From contig JAZSFF010000050.1 of the NCBI GenBank assembly GCA_045532055.1, positions 1 to 27,397 on the forward strand: a stretch of 27,397 nucleotides of DNA, in the 5' to 3' direction. The notes beneath the pieces were generated by a model. It did no database searches. It was given only the letters and a program-made list of their open reading frames with translations, and was not told the origin of the DNA. A program made the translations under genes and the position numbers. The DNA comes from SIG440 sp045532055. GTDB taxonomy: Bacteria > Bacillota > Clostridia > Monoglobales > Monoglobaceae. Of the stretch, positions 17,337-22,405 are shown piece by piece (position 1 is the stretch's first letter; every line of letters begins with the position of its first letter).

Positions 17337-17993
17337 ATGAGAACAGCAGAACTTTATGACCTTAAAAAAACAATAGCGGCATCGCTTTTGAAAGATTGTG
17401 AGTATCCATGGATGTGTCTTGGCAAAATCAAAGAATTTGTGATAGAGTTGGGAAAAACATTGGACAAAGAAAAGTTTGATGAAGTATCTGAAAATGTATG
17501 GATTGCAAAAAGTGCAACAGTTTTCCCATCAGCGTATATTGCAGCACCCTGCATAATTGACGAAAACTCAGAAATCAGACATTCTGCATTTATCCGTGGT
17601 GGAGTTATTGTAGGCAAGAACTGTGTAGTGGGCAACTCTACAGAAATGAAAAATTGCATAATTTTTGACAATGTACAAATACCACATTTCAACTACATTG
17701 GTGATTCTGTTTTGGGTTACAAATCTCATCTTGGTGCAGGTGCGGTTACCTCAAACGTTAAAAGTGACAAAACACTGGTTACTATAATGACAGATGATGG
17801 CAGAGTTGAGACAGGACTTAAGAAATTTGGTGCAATGGTTGGTGATTTCACAGAGGTGGGTTGCAACAGCGTACTTTGTCCGGGCACAGTATTGGGTAAA
17901 AACTGTACGGTATATCCTTTGTCAAGAGTAAGGGGATATGTAAGAGAAAATTCTATTTTCAAAAGTCAGGAGAATATTGTCACAAAAGTTTGA
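17337..17993 (+). CDS. Left-handed beta-helix (hexapeptide repeat) protein resembling the GlmU acetyltransferase half
   Basis: 218 residues from the ATG at 17337, which has GGAGG 8 nt upstream; the GTG at 17328 lies within the Shine-Dalgarno sequence. A short N-terminal helical part (about 1-50) leads into a run of hexapeptide repeats (about 55-205) with GlmU-like stretches: AFIRGGVIVGKNCVVGNSTE, HFNYIGDSVLGYKSHLGAG, TSNVKSDK and VGCNSVLCPGTVLGKN. There is no nucleotidyltransferase domain, so it is not a full GlmU. Such proteins are often labelled UDP-GlcNAc pyrophosphorylase in Clostridia, which the lack of that domain does not support. With nagB and glmM next door, a role in acetylating GlcN-1-P or a related sugar is plausible but unproven. 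Confidence 0.8.
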   Translation: MRTAELYDLKKTIAASLLKDCEYPWMCLGKIKEFVIELGKTLDKEKFDEVSENVWIAKSATVFPSAYIAAPCIIDENSEIRHSAFIRGGVIVGKNCVVGNSTEMKNCIIFDNVQIPHFNYIGDSVLGYKSHLGAGAVTSNVKSDKTLVTIMTDDGRVETGLKKFGAMVGDFTEVGCNSVLCPGTVLGKNCTVYPLSRVRGYVRENSIFKSQENIVTKV

Positions 17994-18018
17994 CAGTGTC
18001 AGAGTGCAGGGGTAAAAA
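17990..18018 (+). promoter_or_regulatory. Candidate promoter of the ribozyme-nagB-glmM transcript
   Basis: A perfect -35 TTGACA (17990-17995) overlaps the stop codon of the previous gene, followed by an exact 17-nt spacer and a poor -10, TAAAAA (18013-18018). Transcription would begin near 18025, right before the leader hairpin. The weak -10 makes this tentative; read-through from the promoter at 17280 is the alternative. Confidence 0.45.
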
Positions 18019-18024
18019 CCTCTC

Positions 18025-18068
18025 GCTGTTAAAGGCAGTGCCGTGCTCCTGCGGCATAACTGTTTAGC
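18025..18068 (+). other. Leader hairpin closing on the ribozyme cleavage site
   Basis: Upstream of the ribozyme core, GCCG (18040-18043) pairs with CGGC (18052-18055), CAGT (18036-18039) with ACTG (18059-18062) and AAA (18031-18033) with TTT (18063-18065). GCT (18025-18027) can pair with AGC (18066-18068), so the helix may include the scissile A-G step itself. Bulges are GTT, GG and ATA. The minimal glmS ribozyme does not need this extra helix. Confidence 0.5.
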
Positions 18069-18200
18069 GCCAGACCGCAAAATATTTTGCGGTGACGAGG
18101 TAAGAAGTAATCGAAGTATTCGGCGGGTGCTTCTTCGGCCGACCCAGGGTCGTAAAAATGCATACAAATAAACAAAAGTGTATTTGATGGGAAAGTCAGT
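18060..18200 (+). ncRNA. glmS-type self-cleaving ribozyme/riboswitch located upstream of nagB
   Basis: The core matches the glmS ribozyme as I know it from Bacillus and Thermoanaerobacter. AGCGCCAGA holds the cleavage site between A18066 and G18067. P1 is a compact hairpin (CCGCAAA 18075-18081 with TTTGCGG 18086-18092). The conserved GACGAGG follows (18094-18100), then ATCGA (18110-18114) and TTCGGCGGGTGC (18119-18130). AAGAAG (18102-18107) pairs with CTTCTT (18130-18135); other members have GGAGG/CCUCC here, so this is covariation. CGGC, a short P3 (CGACC/GGTCG, 18140-18152) and a P4-like stem (ATACA/TGTAT, 18162-18183) complete it. The ligand of the class is glucosamine-6-phosphate, which serves as catalytic cofactor. 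Cleavage in Gram-positives exposes a 5'-OH and triggers RNase J decay of the downstream mRNA. The gene below is nagB, not glmS. Confidence 0.9.
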
Positions 18201-18247
18201 CTATGTTGGCTGAAATGATTTAAAACCTATTATAAGGAGACCGATAT

Positions 18248-18958
18248 ATGAAATTTATTACTGTAAAAAATTATGACGAGTTGAGCAAAAAGGCTGCAAA
18301 TATCATAGCAGCACAGGTTATTTCCAAACCCTGCAGCGTTTTAGGACTTGCAACAGGTTCCACTCCGGTGGGGACATATAAAAAACTTGCTGAATATAAC
18401 AAAGCAGGGGATGTTGATTTTTCATGTGTTACTTCTGTAAACCTTGATGAATATCAGGGATTGAAGGGTGACAATGACCAGAGCTACAGATATTTTATGA
18501 ACAATAACTTGTTCAAGTATATCAATATCGACATAAACAAAACATTTGTTCCTGACGGATGTGCTCCTGACCTTGCAGAAGAGGGCAAGCGCTATGACGA
18601 ATTGATTAAGTCCTTGGGCGGAATTGATATTCAGTTGTTGGGAATCGGACTTGACGGACACATCGGTTTTAATGAACCTGATGATGCATTCACTGCTGAA
18701 ACTCACGAGGTTGAGCTTGACCCGTCAACAATCGAGGCAAATGCCCGTTTCTTTGCATCAAAGGACGATGTTCCCACAAAGGCAATAACAATGGGAATGA
18801 TGTCAATTATGCAAGCAAAAAAAATACTGCTGATTGCAAACGGCAAAAACAAAAAAGATATTGTTGAAAAATCGTTCTTTGGACCGATTACCCCACAGGT
18901 TCCTGCATCTATATTGCAGTTGCATCCTGATGTGACTGTTATTTTCAGCGAAGAATAA
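18248..18958 (+). CDS. nagB: Glucosamine-6-phosphate deaminase/isomerase (possibly working in the aminating direction)
   Basis: 236 residues, the short monofunctional form without the C-terminal allosteric extension of the E. coli enzyme. It interconverts glucosamine-6-phosphate with fructose-6-phosphate plus ammonia. The active-site residues are all present: Asp67 (NLDEYQG), Asp136 and His138 (GLDGHIGFNEP) and Glu143, offset by exactly five from E. coli 72/141/143/148. The phosphate loop is ATGSTPVGTY. GGAG lies at a good distance before the ATG. The leader carries a glmS-type ribozyme, so expression should fall when GlcN6P rises. That is odd for a catabolic enzyme but sensible if NagB supplies GlcN6P to glmM, which follows 84 bp later. 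Confidence 0.96.
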   Translation: MKFITVKNYDELSKKAANIIAAQVISKPCSVLGLATGSTPVGTYKKLAEYNKAGDVDFSCVTSVNLDEYQGLKGDNDQSYRYFMNNNLFKYINIDINKTFVPDGCAPDLAEEGKRYDELIKSLGGIDIQLLGIGLDGHIGFNEPDDAFTAETHEVELDPSTIEANARFFASKDDVPTKAITMGMMSIMQAKKILLIANGKNKKDIVEKSFFGPITPQVPASILQLHPDVTVIFSEE

Positions 18959-18976
18959 TAATTTTTAATTGTGAGC

Positions 18977-19010
18977 AAAAGGATAGCCGATAAATAACGG
19001 ATGTCCTTTT
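18977..19010 (+). other. Intergenic hairpin between nagB and glmM (possible attenuator or mRNA-stability element)
   Basis: AAAAGGA (18977-18983) pairs with TCCTTTT (19004-19010) and CCG (18987-18989) with CGG (18998-19000). The 3x3 internal loop TAG/ATG can be bridged by wobble pairs, and the terminal loop is ATAAATAA. Only four T close the stem, so any termination would be partial. It could lower glmM expression relative to nagB or protect the 3' end of a nagB fragment. Confidence 0.5.
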
Positions 19011-19042
19011 GATGTTTCTAAAATTTTGGAGGATTTTATATA

Positions 19043-20389
19043 ATGGGAAAATATTTTGGAACAGATGGCTTCAGAGGTGAGGCGAATGTAAACCTTACAG
19101 TGGAGCACGCATTTAAAATAGGCAGATACCTTGGCTGGCATTATGGCAAAGAACACAAGTGCAAGGTGGTAATCGGCAAAGATACAAGACGTTCAAGCTA
19201 TATGTTTGAGTATGCCCTTGCGGCAGGACTTACTGCCAGCGGTGCAGATGCATATCTTTTGCACGTTACAACAACACCGTCAGTGTCTTATGTTGTAAGA
19301 ACCGAGGAGTTTGATTGCGGAATCATGATTTCTGCTAGCCATAATCCGTATTATGACAATGGAATAAAGCTTATCAATAATCGTGGCGAAAAAATGTCTG
19401 AATCTATTATTGCAGATATCGAGGCATATCTCGATGGCATAATCGGCGAAATTCCTTTGGCAAAAGGCGAGGAAATAGGAAGAACCATTGACTATGTTGC
19501 AGGTAGAAACCGTTATACAGGTTATATCATTTCTCTCGCAAGAAATTCATACAAGGATATAAAAGTTGGGCTTGATTGTTCAAACGGCAGTACCTGGATG
19601 CTGGCAAAGAACATTTTTGACACTCTTGGTGCAGAAACTTATGTTATAGGCAATCAGCCAAATGGATTTAATATAAATTATGACTGCGGTTCTACTCACA
19701 TTGATGGTTTGTGTGAGTTTGTCAAAGAAAACAAACTTGATATTGGTTTTGCTTTTGACGGTGACGCGGACCGTTGCCTTGCGGTTGATGAAAACGGCAA
19801 GGTTATGACCGGTGACAATATCATGTACTTCTGCGGCAAATATATGAAAGCCAATGGAACACTTAAAAAAAATACTGTTGTAACAACAGTTATGTCAAAC
19901 ATGGGACTTTATAAGGCGCTTGATGAACTGGGTATAAATTATATCCAGACCGATGTTGGTGACAAATATGTCTATGAGGCAATGCAGGCTAATGACTACT
20001 GCCTTGGTGGTGAGGAATCCGGGCATATAATCTTCTCTAAATATGCATCAACAGGTGACGGACTCATAACAGCCCTCCAGATAATGGAAGTCTTGATTGA
20101 GAGCAAGTTGCCTGCATCAAAGCTGTGTGACGGCTACGAAAGATTTCCACAGATTACACGCAACGTAAAGGTTGAGGACAAAGATGCAGCAATGAATGAT
20201 CCAGATGTTCGTGCAGCAGTTAAAGAGGTTGAGGAACAGCTTGGCGATGATGGAAGAATTCTCTTCAGACGCAGCGGTACAGAACCTCTTATTCGAATAA
20301 TGGTTGAGGCAAAGGGTGAGAACATCTGTGAGACCATGGCAAACAAAGTTTATGAGGTTATGAAAGCCAAAGGCTATGCACTTAATTAG
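19043..20389 (+). CDS. glmM: Phosphoglucosamine mutase
   Basis: 448 residues, normal GlmM length. It interconverts GlcN-6-P and GlcN-1-P on the way to UDP-GlcNAc and peptidoglycan. The four domains of the alpha-D-phosphohexomutase fold are marked by the N-terminal FGTDGFRGEAN, the phosphoserine loop ISASHNPYYDNGIKL (Ser99), the Mg2+ loop FDGDADR (about 240) and the C-terminal phosphate-binding FRRSGTEPLIRIMVEA. The SASHNPYYDNGIK form is typical of GlmM rather than of general phosphomannomutases. GGAGG precedes the ATG. It shares the transcript with nagB and the ribozyme and ends at a strong terminator. Confidence 0.94.
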   Translation: MGKYFGTDGFRGEANVNLTVEHAFKIGRYLGWHYGKEHKCKVVIGKDTRRSSYMFEYALAAGLTASGADAYLLHVTTTPSVSYVVRTEEFDCGIMISASHNPYYDNGIKLINNRGEKMSESIIADIEAYLDGIIGEIPLAKGEEIGRTIDYVAGRNRYTGYIISLARNSYKDIKVGLDCSNGSTWMLAKNIFDTLGAETYVIGNQPNGFNINYDCGSTHIDGLCEFVKENKLDIGFAFDGDADRCLAVDENGKVMTGDNIMYFCGKYMKANGTLKKNTVVTTVMSNMGLYKALDELGINYIQTDVGDKYVYEAMQANDYCLGGEESGHIIFSKYASTGDGLITALQIMEVLIESKLPASKLCDGYERFPQITRNVKVEDKDAAMNDPDVRAAVKEVEEQLGDDGRILFRRSGTEPLIRIMVEAKGENICETMANKVYEVMKAKGYALN

Positions 20390-20390
20390 T

Positions 20391-20422
20391 AAAAAACGGT
20401 GGATTGTTTCCACCGTTTTTTT
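20391..20422 (+). terminator. Rho-independent terminator after glmM
   Basis: Perfect 12-bp stem (AAAAACGGTGGA, 20392-20403, with its complement at 20409-20420) with a 5-nt loop (TTGTT), running into seven T. It can work in both directions and closes the amino-sugar locus. Confidence 0.92.
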
Positions 20423-20432
20423 ATGTTGGTGC

Positions 20433-20461
20433 TTGTAAAAAAACGTGCTTTATGCTATATT
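20433..20461 (+). promoter_or_regulatory. Promoter of the SGNH hydrolase gene
   Basis: TTGTAA (20433-20438), an exact 17-nt spacer and TATATT (20456-20461) with an extended -10 TGC. Transcription would start near 20468, giving an unusually long leader of about 110 nt before the ATG at 20579. No known riboswitch was recognised in that leader. Confidence 0.65.
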
Positions 20462-20578
20462 GAAAATAGTGGACAGGTAGCAACTAAATCGGTAATGGGT
20501 TTTACGGGAGATTGTGTCGGATATTGGCGAAAACGATTATGCACGAATAATCTATAAATTTGAAAGGAAACGATTGAT

Positions 20579-21247
20579 ATGGAATTGAAAGGGCTTAAAA
20601 TTAATTTTTTAGGAGACAGTATTACAGAAGGGGTAGGTGCAAGCAGTGAAGATACTGTATATCATGCTGTTTTAGCAAAAGAAGCCAGATTAGCTCAGGC
20701 GAGAAACTACGGAATAGGCGGAACAAGATTTGCGATACAAAAAGGGACTGCTAATAGGCCGAAAGATGACTATGTAGACATTAATTCTTTTTGTGAGAGA
20801 TTTGAAAAAATGGATGATGACGCAGACGTGGTTGTGGTGTTTGGCGGAACGAATGACTATGGTCATGGGGATGCACCTCTTGGCTGTTTTGATGATAGCA
20901 CGCCGGATACATTTTATGGTGCTTGCCACTATCTGTTTAGTGGTCTCATACGAAAGTATTTAGGAAAACCGATTATTGTAATGACTCCGTTACATAGAAT
21001 CGGTGAATTGAAAATTCCTGACACCAAAATGCCCGGAGATTATGGCAATTTAAAGGTATATACAAACATTATTAGAGAAGTTGCAGAGTATTATTCTCTT
21101 CCTGTTTTGGATCTGTTTTCTGTGAGTGGTTTACAACCCGAAATAAAAGAGATACAAGAAGAATATATACCGGATGGTCTTCATCCAAACGACAAAGGGA
21201 ATGCAGTAATTGCACATAAATTAAAATTGTTTTTAGAAAGTATTTAA
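20579..21247 (+). CDS. SGNH/GDSL-family hydrolase
   Basis: 222 residues, no signal peptide, so probably cytoplasmic. The four SGNH blocks are present: GDSITEG with nucleophile Ser14, GIGG with Gly48, GGTNDY with Asn92, and DGLHPND with Asp199 and His202. The family covers esterases, lipases and sugar deacetylases; the substrate cannot be told. Leucine codons differ from the neighbours, with roughly half being TTA whereas nearby genes prefer CTT, CTG and TTG, so the gene may have been acquired. Followed after 34 bp by a LysR-type regulator on the same strand. The Shine-Dalgarno AAAGG lies slightly far (11 nt) from the ATG. Confidence 0.88.
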   Translation: MELKGLKINFLGDSITEGVGASSEDTVYHAVLAKEARLAQARNYGIGGTRFAIQKGTANRPKDDYVDINSFCERFEKMDDDADVVVVFGGTNDYGHGDAPLGCFDDSTPDTFYGACHYLFSGLIRKYLGKPIIVMTPLHRIGELKIPDTKMPGDYGNLKVYTNIIREVAEYYSLPVLDLFSVSGLQPEIKEIQEEYIPDGLHPNDKGNAVIAHKLKLFLESI

Positions 21248-21281
21248 AAACAATTTTATTAATAGAAAGGTGGGTGCGGTT

Positions 21282-22205
21282 ATGAACATATTGCATATGA
21301 GATACGCGGTTGAGGTTGCAAAGGCAGGGTCCCTTACCAAAGCGTCAGAGAAGTTGCTTATTGCTGTGCCAAATATCAGTCGCTCAATCAAAGAACTTGA
21401 AGCTGATTTGGGAATAACTATTTTTGACCGAACAGCAAAAGGTATGTTCTTAACGCCCGAGGGAGAAGAGTTTATAAATTTTGCCAAGGGTATCTTGGGA
21501 CAAATTGAGCATGTTGAAAACTATTATAAAAAAGGTGCTGCAAATAAACAGAAATTTTCAATTTCTGTTCCTCGCGCCTGTTATATATCAGAAGCCTTTG
21601 CCGAGTTTTCAAAAACACTCTCAAAAGACCATGCAGAGATATTTTATAAGGAAACCAATTCTCAGCGGACCATTCATAATATGATTAATCATGATTACAA
21701 ACTTGGGATTATCCGATATGCCGAAAATTATGACAAATATTTCAAAGCAATGCTTGACGAAAAGGGTTTTGTTTATGAAATTGTAAATGAGTTCACATAT
21801 TGTCTTATGATGAGTAAAGATAATCCCCTTGCACAGAAGGGTGAAATTGCTTTTGATGATTTAAAAGACTATATAGAGATTGCTCACGCTGATCCATTTG
21901 TTCCGTCTATGCCTTTATCAAAGGTGGTTAAGGAAGAATTACCGGACAATATCGACAGAAGAATTTATATTTTTGAGAGAGCAAGTCAGTTTGATTTGCT
22001 TTACAAGAACCCAGAAACATTTATGTGGGTATCTCCTGCTTCGGAGAGCATGCTTGAAAGATACAATCTTGTTCAAAAGAAATGTGTTGAAAACAAAAAA
22101 CGATATAAGGATGTCCTAATCTACAAGAAGGGGTACAAGCTGACATCTCTTGACCGTGAATTCATAACAAAACTTTTTGAGTCAAAAAGAAAAATTTTTG
22201 GATAA
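21282..22205 (+). CDS. LysR-family transcriptional regulator
   Basis: 307 residues from the ATG at 21282, with AAGGTGG about 8 nt upstream; the GTG at 21270 overlaps that site. The N-terminal winged helix (about 1-65) follows the LysR pattern: YAVEVAKAGSLTKASEKLLIAVPNIS, SIKELEADLGITIFDRTAKG and LTPEGEEF. The rest is the two-lobed effector-binding domain. It sits just after the hydrolase gene in the same direction rather than divergent, so the usual LysR target clue is missing; candidates are the hydrolase operon itself or adhE downstream. Effector unknown. Confidence 0.9.
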   Translation: MNILHMRYAVEVAKAGSLTKASEKLLIAVPNISRSIKELEADLGITIFDRTAKGMFLTPEGEEFINFAKGILGQIEHVENYYKKGAANKQKFSISVPRACYISEAFAEFSKTLSKDHAEIFYKETNSQRTIHNMINHDYKLGIIRYAENYDKYFKAMLDEKGFVYEIVNEFTYCLMMSKDNPLAQKGEIAFDDLKDYIEIAHADPFVPSMPLSKVVKEELPDNIDRRIYIFERASQFDLLYKNPETFMWVSPASESMLERYNLVQKKCVENKKRYKDVLIYKKGYKLTSLDREFITKLFESKRKIFG

Positions 22206-22233
22206 TTGAATTTAGTCTGCTTATAATTATAAT

Positions 22234-22265
22234 AGTCTTTCCATAAAGGAGAGACTGTTTTTTTT
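22234..22265 (+). terminator. Rho-independent terminator after the LysR gene
   Basis: A 9-bp stem (AGTCTTTCC with GGAGAGACT, one G-T pair) with a short A-rich loop, followed by G and a run of eight T. Confidence 0.9.
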
Positions 22266-22274
22266 GACATTTTT

Positions 22275-22300
22275 CAGTGTTATCAATTTTGATAACGCTG
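22275..22300 (+). promoter_or_regulatory. Palindrome upstream of adhE, candidate operator
   Basis: Near-perfect 11-bp dyad CAGTGTTATCA-ATTT-TGATAACGCTG (one T/G exception). No T-run follows, so it is not a terminator by itself. A TTGATA inside it could act as a -35 box with a weak TAAGAA at 22312. It could be bound by a second regulator of adhE; which one is unknown. Confidence 0.45.
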
Positions 22301-22337
22301 AGTAAACATTTTAAGAATTCCCAAAGAGAAAAAAGAA

Positions 22338-22353
22338 TGTTAAAATATTAACA
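22338..22353 (+). promoter_or_regulatory. Rex (NADH/NAD+ redox repressor) binding site of adhE
   Basis: TGTTAA-AATA-TTAACA is a perfect inverted repeat that matches the clostridial Rex consensus TTGTTAA-N4-TTAACAA at 17 of 18 positions when the flanking A and A are included. Rex is known to repress adhE and other fermentation genes until the NADH/NAD+ ratio rises. It lies 52 bp before the adhE ATG. Confidence 0.75.
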
Positions 22354-22405
22354 AAGTTGAATAAGTTAAAAACTATCTAATATAAATTTTTGGGAGGGTT
22401 TTGAA

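Noticed and set aside
18060..18247. A misread glmS gene downstream of the ribozyme
   Set aside because: The downstream protein has the NagB active site (DEYQG, GLDGHIGFNEP) and 236 residues. GlmS would need an N-terminal Cys glutaminase domain and about 600 residues; neither is present.
20462..20578. Riboswitch in the leader of the SGNH hydrolase
   Set aside because: I found no conserved core of any class I know and no convincing terminator/antiterminator pair; only the length is notable.
22275..22300. The dyad upstream of adhE as a transcription terminator
   Set aside because: The sequence after the right arm (AGTAAACATTTT) has no immediate T-run, and a proper terminator already sits at 22234-22265. 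Kept as a candidate operator.
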